Shown here in pieces: positions 1 to 6,295 of a DNA stretch of 25,218 bases. A model generated the notes under the pieces. It saw nothing but the letters and a program-made list of their open reading frames with translations. It made no database searches and was not told the DNA's origin. Each line of letters starts with the position of its first letter. The stretch's first letter is position 1. Origin of the DNA: Microbacteriaceae bacterium UBA1487 (GTDB lineage: Bacteria > Actinomycetota > Actinomycetes > Actinomycetales > Microbacteriaceae); NCBI GenBank assembly GCA_002325245.1, contig DCRR01000022.1, forward strand, positions 137,485 to 162,702, written 5' to 3'. The position numbers were made by a program, and so were the translations under genes.

Positions 1-25
1 CTAGTCGCCCCGCGACGTCTTCGTC

Positions 26-57
26 GTCAGCGCCCGTGCCTCGGCGCGGGCGCTGAC
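26..57. terminator. Stem-loop, probable 3' end of an upstream gene
   Basis: A perfect 11-bp inverted repeat (GTCAGCGCCCG at 26-36, its complement at 47-57) encloses a 10-base loop. A second, smaller hairpin (ACGCCG/CGGCGT, 68-84) follows. There is no T tract, so this is at best a weak intrinsic terminator, perhaps of a plus-strand gene lying left of the window (a TAG sits at 2-4, but its frame cannot be verified). Nothing else is recognisable in 1-165 apart from the ribosome binding site CGGAGG (155-160) of the next gene. Confidence 0.4.
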
Positions 58-165
58 GCCGTTAACGACGCCGCGCCCCGGCGTGCCGTCGGGAACCCGA
101 GTAGCGTCGAGGCATCCGCAGCGCGGACGCGCAGCGGAGGCGACGATCGATTCGCGGAGGTTCTC

Positions 166-810
166 ATGGCACGCATCCTGGTGATCGGCGGTCACGGCAA
201 GGTGGCGCTGCTGCTGACCCCGATCCTGGCGGAGCGCGGTGATGCGGTCTCCGCGGTCATCCGCAACCCGGAGCATGCGCGCGAGGTGGAGGCGCGCGGC
301 GCGACGCCGGTCGTCTGCGACGTCGAGTCGGCGGATGTCGACGAACTGGCCGCGCTCGCGCAGGGACTGGACGCGGTCGTCTGGTCGGCCGGGGCCGGCG
401 GCGGCAACGCGGACCGCACCTACGCCGTCGATCGGGATGCGGCGATCCGCATGATGGACGCGGCGCTCGCGGCGGGCGCCGCCCGATTCGTGATGGTCTC
501 GTACTTCGGGGCCGGAGCCGATCACGGCGTGCCGGACGACAACCCGTTCTTCGCGTACGCGGAGGCGAAGTCGATCGCCGACCAGTTCCTGCGGGCGAGC
601 GCGCTGGACTGGACGATTCTCGCGCCCAGCAGCCTGACCCTCGACGAGCCGACCGGGGAGATCGACGCCGAGGCCGAGAGCGCCGGATCGGTGAGTCGGG
701 GCGACGTCGCCGCGGTGATCGCGCAGACCCTGGTCGAGCCGCGCACGATCCACCGCACGATCCGGTTCAACACGGGGCGCACCCCGGTCGCCGAGGCGCT
801 GCAGGCCTGA
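166..810 (+). CDS. NAD(P)-binding SDR-like protein (atypical/extended SDR family)
   Basis: This is a 214-residue Rossmann-fold protein that probably binds NAD(P)H. The N-terminus shows the beta-strand and glycine-rich loop (ILVIGGHGKVA, residues 4-14). The third glycine of the usual GGxGxxG is replaced, which is common in atypical SDRs. A YAEAK segment near residue 130 fits the YxxxK catalytic pair. It is followed by DWTILAPSSL, the stretch that positions the substrate in NAD(P)H-binding-domain proteins of the YwnB/SDR_a5 type. The length is normal for that group. The ATG at 166 is chosen because CGGAGG lies 5 bases upstream. The substrate is unknown; related proteins range from epimerase-like enzymes to redox sensors. 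It is convergent with hsp20 and separated from it by a strong hairpin. Confidence 0.85.
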   Translation: MARILVIGGHGKVALLLTPILAERGDAVSAVIRNPEHAREVEARGATPVVCDVESADVDELAALAQGLDAVVWSAGAGGGNADRTYAVDRDAAIRMMDAALAAGAARFVMVSYFGAGADHGVPDDNPFFAYAEAKSIADQFLRASALDWTILAPSSLTLDEPTGEIDAEAESAGSVSRGDVAAVIAQTLVEPRTIHRTIRFNTGRTPVAEALQA

Positions 811-842
811 CCCGCTGCGACCCGCACCGGCGCGAACGGAAA

Positions 843-874
843 CGGACCCGGATGCGGGGGAGCATCCGGGTCCG
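843..874. terminator. Bidirectional terminator hairpin between convergent genes
   Basis: CGGACCCGGATGC (843-855) and its exact complement (862-874) form a 13-bp stem with a 6-base loop. It lies between the stop of the SDR-like gene (810) and the stop of hsp20 (907), so one structure can serve both directions. No T tract follows, as is often the case in high-GC actinobacteria. Confidence 0.8.
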
Positions 875-906
875 CGTGAGGGGGCGGCCGCGGCCGCGAC
901 CTCGGT

Positions 907-1332
907 CTAGGCCTTGACCTCGGCCTTGCCCGAGTGCTTCGCCTGGATCTCGATCTTGCGCGGCTTGGCCTCCTCCGCCACCGGGATCAGCACGCTCAGC
1001 ACGCCGTTCTCGTAGCTCGCCGAGATCTTGGCGGTGTCGATGCCCTGTCCCAGGTTCAGCTGGCGCAGGAAGCTGCCGGCGGGACGCTCGCGCGTCAGCC
1101 ACTTCACACCCTCCTGCGAGCGCGGGGTGCGCTCGGCGCGGATGGTCAGCAGCTGGCCATCGACGTCCATGTCGACGCTGCCCGGGTCGACGCCCGGAAG
1201 GTCGGCGGTGAGCACGTAGTGGTCGCCGTCGCGGTAGAGGTCCATGGGCATGAGCCGCGGCCCCTGACGGCTGTCGAGCAGTCGCTCGGTGGCGCGGTCC
1301 AGCTCACGGAAGGGGTCGAAGAGAAGTGTCAT
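907..1332 (-). CDS. hsp20: Small heat-shock protein, Hsp20/alpha-crystallin family
   Basis: This is a 141-residue ATP-independent holdase that keeps unfolding proteins soluble in the cytoplasm. The N-terminal arm MTLLFDPFRELDR is typical of actinobacterial Hsp20. The alpha-crystallin domain spans about residues 30-125 and ends with the A-x-x-x-N-G-V-L motif (ASYENGVLSVLIP). The tail carries an I-x-I-type anchor (IEI) used for oligomer assembly. The reading frame is open for 12 more codons upstream, but the ATG at 1332 is preferred: AGGAGGACCCG sits directly before it, and the upstream extension would run into the HAIR operator. The promoter region holds HspR- and HrcA-type operators (listed separately), so heat-shock control by two repressors is expected. 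The gene is monocistronic. Confidence 0.93.
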   Translation of the reverse strand: MTLLFDPFRELDRATERLLDSRQGPRLMPMDLYRDGDHYVLTADLPGVDPGSVDMDVDGQLLTIRAERTPRSQEGVKWLTRERPAGSFLRQLNLGQGIDTAKISASYENGVLSVLIPVAEEAKPRKIEIQAKHSGKAEVKA

Positions 1333-1350
1333 CGGGTCCTCCTGCAGATA

Positions 1351-1378
1351 ACTCAAGGGTTGAGTCACTGTGACTCAA
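1351..1378. promoter_or_regulatory. HAIR operator (HspR binding site) with an extra half-site
   Basis: TTGAGT-N7-ACTCAA (1360-1378) matches the core of the HAIR consensus (CTTGAGT-N7-ACTCAAG) bound by HspR. A third half-site, ACTCAA (1351-1356), lies 3 bases away and creates a second inverted pair, ACTCAA-N3-TTGAGT. The element covers the predicted start of the hsp20 transcript (about 1380 on the minus strand), so bound HspR would block transcription. The hspR gene itself is not in the window. Confidence 0.88.
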
Positions 1379-1386
1379 CTGTTCAT

Positions 1387-1416
1387 AAATTAGCACTCTC
1401 GACCTGAGAGTGCCAA
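1387..1416 (-). promoter_or_regulatory. hsp20 promoter overlapped by a CIRCE element (HrcA site)
   Basis: TTAGCACTC (1390-1398), nine bases, then GAGTGCCAA (1408-1416) matches CIRCE (TTAGCACTC-N9-GAGTGCTAA) with one substitution. On the minus strand the same bases give a -35 TTGGCA (1411-1416), an 18-base spacer and a -10 TAATTT (1387-1392). The single mismatch in CIRCE is exactly what makes the -35 TTGGCA instead of TTAGCA. HrcA bound here would occlude RNA polymerase. HrcA is not encoded in the window. Confidence 0.85.
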
Positions 1417-1519
1417 TGGATTCGGCTTGGGATCTGCCGTGTACGCGGACGGCGAAAACCCTGGTCAGGGGAGCCTGTGCTTACTGGCAGTCGGGGCCGG
1501 AGAGGCGTAGACAAGGGCC

Positions 1520-3433
1520 ATGAGACGCGTCGTGGGCTTCTTCGTCCGGTACCCGCTGGTGGGCATCACCCTCGGCGTCGGCGTGGTCGGACTGATCCTG
1601 CTGGCGACACCGCTGAGCGCGGTCGTGCCATGGCTCGTCGGCGGATTCGCGGCGCTGGTCGCGCTGCGCGAAGGCATCAGCATGCTGCGGAGCCTGCTGC
1701 GCCGCGAATTCGGACTCGACCTGCTGGCGCTCGTCGCGATCGTCAGCACGATCGCCGTGGGCGAGTACTGGGCCGCGCTGATCGTCGTGCTGATGCTCAC
1801 CGGAGGCGAGGCGCTCGAGGACTTCGCCGCGGGGCGCGCGAACCGGGAGCTCACGGCGCTGCTCGACCGCAGCCCGCAGATCGCCCACCGGGTCGACGGC
1901 GAGTCACTCGTCGACGTCGCGGCCGACGACGTGCGGGTCGGGGATCGCATCCTCGTGCGCCCCTCCGAGGTGATCCCGGTCGACGGCGTACTGATCAGCG
2001 CCTCGGGAACCTTCGACGAGTCGTCGATCACGGGGGAGAGCCTCCCCGTTGATCGGCAGCGCGGCGAGGCGGTGTCGAGCGGCGCCGTCAACGGCGCCGG
2101 CGTGGTCGAGATCGAGGCGACGACGCTCGCCGCCGACAGCCAGTACCAGCGCATCGTCGCCCTCGTCCGCGAGGCGACCGCGAGCACGGCGCCGCTCGTG
2201 CGACTGGCGGACCGCTACGCGGTGCCGTTCACCATCGTCTCGCTGGGCCTCGCCGCGCTCGGCTGGGCGATCTCCGGCGACCCGGTGCGCTTCGCCGAGG
2301 TGCTCGTCGTCGCGACGCCGTGCCCGCTGCTGATCGCGGCCCCGGTGGCGTTCATGGGCGGAATGGGCCGGGCCGCCAAGGAGGGCATCGTCATGAAGTC
2401 CGCCGGCTCGCTGGAGACCCTCGCCCGCGTGCGCACCGCCGTCTTCGACAAGACCGGCACGCTGACGAGCGGGATGCCCGAGCTGGTGCGCGTCGAGCTC
2501 GCGGGCGAGCTCTCCGAGCGGGAGCTCCTCGGGCTTGTCGGCGCCGCCGAGCGCGCGTCCAGTCACGTGCTCGCGCAGGCGCTTCGTGCGGCGATCGCGG
2601 CGCGCGGCATCGTCGAGCCGCCGGTCGGCGAGGCGGAGGAGGTCGCGACGACCGGGGTGCGGGCGATCGTCGACGGCCGCACGGTCCTCGTCGGCAAGCC
2701 CGCCTTCGTGGCGGAGAGCGTCGAAGGGCTGGAGCGGGCGACCCTCGAGCCCGGCGAGGCGGCCGTCTACGTCGGTGTCGATGGCGCGTTCGCGGGGGCC
2801 GTCATTCTGCGCGACCGGCCGCGACCCGAGGCGCGGGAGACGCTCGCCGCGCTGTCGGCGCTCGGCATCCAGCGCACCCTCGTCGTCACCGGGGACGTGA
2901 GCGACACCGCCGAGTCGATCGCCGCCGAGGTCGGCATCGCGGAGGTGCACGCGGAGTGCCGCCCCGAGGACAAGGTGCGGATTCTGCGCGAGCTTCCCGA
3001 GCGCCCCGTCATGATGACCGGCGACGGGGTCAACGATGCGCCGGTGCTCGCTGTCGCCGAGGTGGGCATCGCGCTGGGCGCGCGCGGCACGACCGTCGCG
3101 AGCGAGTCCGCCGACATCGTGCTGCTGCTCGACGACCTGCACGGCGTCGCCCGCGCCGTCGCGATCGGCCAGCGCACCGTGTCGATCGCGCTGCAGAGCA
3201 TCTGGATCGGCATCGCGATCAGCATCGGGCTCATGCTGTTCGCGCTCACCGGCTCGCTGCCCGCGATCGTCGGGGCGGGACTCCAGGAGGTCGTCGACCT
3301 CGTCGCCATCCTGGCGGCGCTGCGCGCCCTGCGACCCGGACGGCGCGAAAAATCAGTAGCCCAGGAACACGTCCGTGCGGGGGTGTCGGACACCCGCGCG
3401 ATGGAGGGCGCGGCGCAGGGCTCCCACGAGTGA
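1520..3433 (+). CDS. Heavy-metal-transporting P1B-type ATPase
   Basis: This 637-residue membrane pump couples ATP hydrolysis to transition-metal transport. Seen in order: two N-terminal helices (about 8-50) and further membrane segments to about 100; the actuator-domain TGES (171-174); a membrane metal-site motif TPC (266-268); the phosphorylation site DKTGT with Asp310; the nucleotide-binding domain; TGDGVNDAP (500-508); and C-terminal helices (about 555-605). There is no N-terminal CxxC metal-binding domain. The nucleotide-site HP dipeptide of P1B pumps is HV here (SSHVLA, His349). TPC differs from the CPC of Cu/Cd/Zn pumps and resembles the group called P1B-5, linked to Ni/Fe; that assignment is tentative. 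The ATG at 1520 has only AAGGG before it. TAGACA, 6 bases upstream, could also be a -10 giving a leaderless transcript. The last 27 codons overlap the convergent gene. Confidence 0.92.
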   Translation: MRRVVGFFVRYPLVGITLGVGVVGLILLATPLSAVVPWLVGGFAALVALREGISMLRSLLRREFGLDLLALVAIVSTIAVGEYWAALIVVLMLTGGEALEDFAAGRANRELTALLDRSPQIAHRVDGESLVDVAADDVRVGDRILVRPSEVIPVDGVLISASGTFDESSITGESLPVDRQRGEAVSSGAVNGAGVVEIEATTLAADSQYQRIVALVREATASTAPLVRLADRYAVPFTIVSLGLAALGWAISGDPVRFAEVLVVATPCPLLIAAPVAFMGGMGRAAKEGIVMKSAGSLETLARVRTAVFDKTGTLTSGMPELVRVELAGELSERELLGLVGAAERASSHVLAQALRAAIAARGIVEPPVGEAEEVATTGVRAIVDGRTVLVGKPAFVAESVEGLERATLEPGEAAVYVGVDGAFAGAVILRDRPRPEARETLAALSALGIQRTLVVTGDVSDTAESIAAEVGIAEVHAECRPEDKVRILRELPERPVMMTGDGVNDAPVLAVAEVGIALGARGTTVASESADIVLLLDDLHGVARAVAIGQRTVSIALQSIWIGIAISIGLMLFALTGSLPAIVGAGLQEVVDLVAILAALRALRPGRREKSVAQEHVRAGVSDTRAMEGAAQGSHE

Positions 3434-4897
3434 CGGCGGGCCCGACAGGTAGGAGGTGCGTGCGGGCGCGTCGGGCACGGCGGCCAGGATCGCCTCGGCG
3501 CTCAGACGATCCGGGCCGATCCAGCTCCAGCCCGGCCGCAGCTCGGCGGGCTCGTCGGGGGAGGCGATGACGACGCGCGCGCCGCTGCGCTCCAGCTCGG
3601 GCAGATAGGCGAGCTCGGCGCTGTCGGAGACCGCGTAGACCACGACGACGTCCGGGGCGACACCGCGCTCCCGGCCGTCGGCCGTCAGCTGCTCGAGGTG
3701 TCCGATGAACGGCGTGATGCCGATCCCGCCCGCGACGAGCAGCAGGGGCGCGGCGGGGTCGCGGGGCAGCACGAAGTCGCCGCCGACCGAGGTTGCGCCG
3801 AGGCGCGCTCCCGGCTCCAGCGCGAGCAGGCGCTGCTTGAAGCTGGAGGCGGGCGGCGTCACGCGCACGCCGATCCTGAGCCGATCGTCTGCGGCGGAGG
3901 CGATGCTGAACATTCGTCGGTCGCCGCGACCGTCGGATCGCCGATGCGGCAGGGCCAGCTCGATGAATTGGCCCGCCGTGAAGCGCACCGGCGCGAGCGG
4001 CCGCAGCTCGAACTCCCAGCTCGTCGGGGTCAGCTGGCGCTTGGCCAGGAGCTCCAGGCGGATTCCGCGACGCTGGCCGAGGAGGAACGACACCGCGTTG
4101 CCGACGATCAGCGCGAACTCGGGCGTCGAGCTGATCGGGCCGAGAGTGAGCGCTCCCAGCTCGAGCGAGCCCGTCGAGAACGGCACGCTCAGGATCACGG
4201 CGACCAGCGCGCCGATGAGGACCTGCTGGCGTCGTCGCGGCGGCAGCGTGAGCGGCTCGCTCAGCATGAAGCCGACGAAGAAGATCAGGGGCGACGAGGC
4301 GAGCGCGAAGCCGAGCGCGGTGCCGAGGTCCGAGCCGGCGCTGAGGTACCGGGTCAACAGGATCGCGGTGGCGACCGCCACGGCGACCGCGCCGAGAGGC
4401 AGATGGCGCGTCCGGAACAGGATGAGCGCCGCCGCGATTGCGACGAGCGGCAGCAGGGGCGGCGTGCCGACCCACCAGGTCGCCGTCGTGAGCCCGAACA
4501 CGCCGGCGACGAAGACGCCCGTCGCGGCGGGGTTGAACAGGTGACGCCCGCGCACCGCCAGCAGGTACTTGCTGGACGCGGCGATCGCCCCGGCGCCCGC
4601 GCTCGCCGCCAGGCTCCACGGGTCCAGGCTCGCCGGAAGGATGAAGAACACCAGCAGGGCGGTGATCGTCGACGAATCGTAGTGCGGGCTCACGCGCGCG
4701 ATGCGGGCGGCGGCGAGGTTGGCGGCATGGGTGGCGACGAGCAGCACCGCGAGCGAGCCGAGCAGTTCGAGCGGCGTGAAGGCGAGCTCGCCGAATGCGG
4801 CGAGTCCGAGCGCCGCGACGACGAGCAGGCTGAGGCTCGCGATCACCAGCCGGTAGGTCGTCAGATGGCCGAGAAATCGATCGAGGGGGGTGATCAC
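3353..4897 (-). CDS. RnfD/NqrB-like membrane domain fused to an FAD/NAD(P) ferredoxin-reductase domain
   Basis: This 514-residue integral membrane oxidoreductase is expected to take electrons from NAD(P)H in the cytoplasm and pass them through the membrane to an outer flavoprotein. Residues 1-275 hold about eight to ten hydrophobic segments with NPAATG (122-127) and SEPLTLPP (213-220), features of the RnfD/NqrB-like family. Residues 278-514 form the FNR-like module: RMFS (328-331) for FAD, GGIGITP (390-396) for the pyridine nucleotide, a YLSGPP segment in place of the common C-G-P, and a terminal DVFLGY. The start is the GTG at 4897 because it forms a GTGA overlap with the apbE stop. The upstream part of the same open frame is antisense-like and lacks homology to this fold. 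It is the last gene of the flavin operon, and its 3' end overlaps the P-type ATPase by 81 bp. Confidence 0.88.
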   Translation of the reverse strand: MITPLDRFLGHLTTYRLVIASLSLLVVAALGLAAFGELAFTPLELLGSLAVLLVATHAANLAAARIARVSPHYDSSTITALLVFFILPASLDPWSLAASAGAGAIAASSKYLLAVRGRHLFNPAATGVFVAGVFGLTTATWWVGTPPLLPLVAIAAALILFRTRHLPLGAVAVAVATAILLTRYLSAGSDLGTALGFALASSPLIFFVGFMLSEPLTLPPRRRQQVLIGALVAVILSVPFSTGSLELGALTLGPISSTPEFALIVGNAVSFLLGQRRGIRLELLAKRQLTPTSWEFELRPLAPVRFTAGQFIELALPHRRSDGRGDRRMFSIASAADDRLRIGVRVTPPASSFKQRLLALEPGARLGATSVGGDFVLPRDPAAPLLLVAGGIGITPFIGHLEQLTADGRERGVAPDVVVVYAVSDSAELAYLPELERSGARVVIASPDEPAELRPGWSWIGPDRLSAEAILAAVPDAPARTSYLSGPPSLVGALRRALHRAGVRHPRTDVFLGY

Positions 4898-5766
4898 AGG
4901 AAGAGCTCTCCGGGGAAGTCGGCGGAGACGTCGAAGCGTCCGTCGGCGAACAGTCTGACGTGTTCCACGCGATGCCGCCGGAGGAAGGCCGGGTCGACGT
5001 CGAAGAACAGCGCCGTGGCGGCGCCGTCGGCGACGAGCGCGGAATCGGCGATCGCCCAGGTCGCCACGACGTGCGGGGTCGGCAGGCCGGTGATCGCGTC
5101 CAGCACGTGATGGTTCACGTCGGCCCAGCGCCGACGATTGGTGGCGCTGGCGCACAGCGCGCGGCGGCCGGGCTCCGCGACGCCGACCGCGCGTCGCGGA
5201 TCGGCGGGGTGCTCGAGGGCGATCCGGAGACCGAGCTCGCCGCAGCCGCGCAGGTCGCCGCTGGCGTCGATGAGGTACTCGGCGATGTCGGCGAGGTCCA
5301 GGAGCTCGGCCACCAGGTCGACGAGGTAGCCCTTGCCGGCGGCGCCGACATCCAGCAGCGCGCCCGCCGTGGTCTCCAAGTGATCGCCGTCCCAAGCCAG
5401 GACCTCATCCCAGGCGGGCACGGCGGTCTCCGGCGCCAGGCGCAGCTCGGCGCCGGCGCCGTAGCCGAGCCGATCGAGCTGTCGGGCCACGAGCGGCGAC
5501 ACCCGCCCCGCGGTGGCCTCGTACAGCTCGCGGTAGAGGCCGATCAGCGGCGGAGCATCGGCGGGCAGCCGGTAGCGGCCGGCGGAGCTGGCGATCCGGT
5601 GCACGAGCGAGTCCATTCGGAACCGCGACCAGTCGCGATCGAAGCGGTCGATCCGGTTCGACACCGCGGCGGCGAGCGACTCCGGGAGCGGCGCGCGCGT
5701 GTCGATGCGCCACGTCGTGCCGATCGCCTCGAAGCGCCAGGCGACGGGGAGCGGGTCGACAATCAG
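4894..5766 (-). CDS. apbE: FAD:protein FMN transferase (ApbE), probable CTG start
   Basis: This 290-residue enzyme transfers FMN from FAD to a Ser/Thr of target proteins, here most likely the lipoprotein encoded just upstream. Family motifs are clear: WRFEAIGTTW at the start (10-19), LLDVGAAGKGYLVD (137-150), DASGDLRG (167-174), HHVLDAITGLP (219-229) and ADGAATALFF (246-255, with the Mg-binding Asp247). No ATG, GTG or TTG lies in frame between the preceding gene and these motifs; the first in-frame ATG (residue 51) would delete the first motif. The only placement that mirrors the operon's other junction is CTG at 5764-5766, forming a CTGA overlap with the upstream TGA. ATT at 5761-5763 is an alternative. 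No signal peptide is visible, which is odd because the target is exported. The product call is firm; the start is inferred. Confidence 0.88.
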   Translation of the reverse strand: MIVDPLPVAWRFEAIGTTWRIDTRAPLPESLAAAVSNRIDRFDRDWSRFRMDSLVHRIASSAGRYRLPADAPPLIGLYRELYEATAGRVSPLVARQLDRLGYGAGAELRLAPETAVPAWDEVLAWDGDHLETTAGALLDVGAAGKGYLVDLVAELLDLADIAEYLIDASGDLRGCGELGLRIALEHPADPRRAVGVAEPGRRALCASATNRRRWADVNHHVLDAITGLPTPHVVATWAIADSALVADGAATALFFDVDPAFLRRHRVEHVRLFADGRFDVSADFPGELFL

Positions 5767-6173
5767 CTGTCGAGCGCTTCCGACTTGATGGCGTCCAGGG
5801 CCGTCATGAAGCCCTGCGTCGTCAGGGAGGCGCCGGCCACCCGCGAGACGGAGATCTCGTCGAGGGGGACGCCGACGACCTCGCTCGCGATGCCGGCCGC
5901 GAACAGCGACTGGAACTCCGCGGCCTGCGGGTCGGTCGCGTCGCCGGTCACGTCGACCGCGGTCACCACGTCGTCCCGCAGCGACACCGTGACGACGATC
6001 GACTCGGCGCCGCTGGGCGCCTGGTAGTCGCCCGTCGCCGTGTAGTCGCCGTCGGCATAGCCGCCGGACCCGGTCGTCGTGACCGCGTCGCTGGCGGTCG
6101 CGCATCCGGTGAGGGCGACGCTGATGCCGAGGCCGGCGATCCCGACGCTCGCGAGGCGGGGGTGGGAGATCAT
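5763..6173 (-). CDS. FMN-binding domain lipoprotein (RnfG/NqrC-like flavin carrier)
   Basis: This 136-residue exported electron carrier has a signal peptide ending in the lipobox LTGC (Cys24), so it should be lipid-anchored on the outer face of the membrane. A Ser/Gly/Ala-rich linker and an FMN-binding domain of about 85 residues follow. The C-terminal VAGASLTTQGF (112-122) corresponds to the flavinylation motif SGA(S/T)xT; Ser116 would be the attachment residue, with Ala replacing the usual first Ser. The ATG at 6173 is chosen because CAGGAG lies 5-6 bases upstream and because it gives a clean signal peptide; the longer open frame does not. It is first in the operon with apbE and the RnfD/FNR fusion. 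Acting together, they would form an NAD(P)H-to-extracytosolic-flavin chain. The final acceptor is unknown. Confidence 0.88.
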   Translation of the reverse strand: MISHPRLASVGIAGLGISVALTGCATASDAVTTTGSGGYADGDYTATGDYQAPSGAESIVVTVSLRDDVVTAVDVTGDATDPQAAEFQSLFAAGIASEVVGVPLDEISVSRVAGASLTTQGFMTALDAIKSEALDS

Positions 6174-6295
6174 GGGGGCTCCTGAGGTGATCGGGGGCTC
6201 TGGTCTGCTGCCACCAGCCTTCCAGTCCGGCGCCCGGTTTCGCTGTGCGGATGCCGCGAGGCCGTGATGGACTGCCGATGAATCCGGCGGCGAGG

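Noticed and set aside
1..753. 250-codon open frame on the minus strand reaching the window edge
   Set aside because: It is a mirror of the SDR-like gene, which has a proper ribosome binding site and family motifs; the antisense product shows only Arg/Gly/Asp-rich low-complexity sequence.
1333..1368. Upstream ATG for hsp20 giving a 153-residue product
   Set aside because: The 12 extra residues do not look like the family N-terminus. The extension includes the better ribosome binding site and runs into the HAIR operator.
5750..5790. Programmed -1 frameshift joining the FMN lipoprotein to ApbE
   Set aside because: No slippery heptamer or downstream stem-loop was found; the CTGA overlap explains the arrangement more simply.
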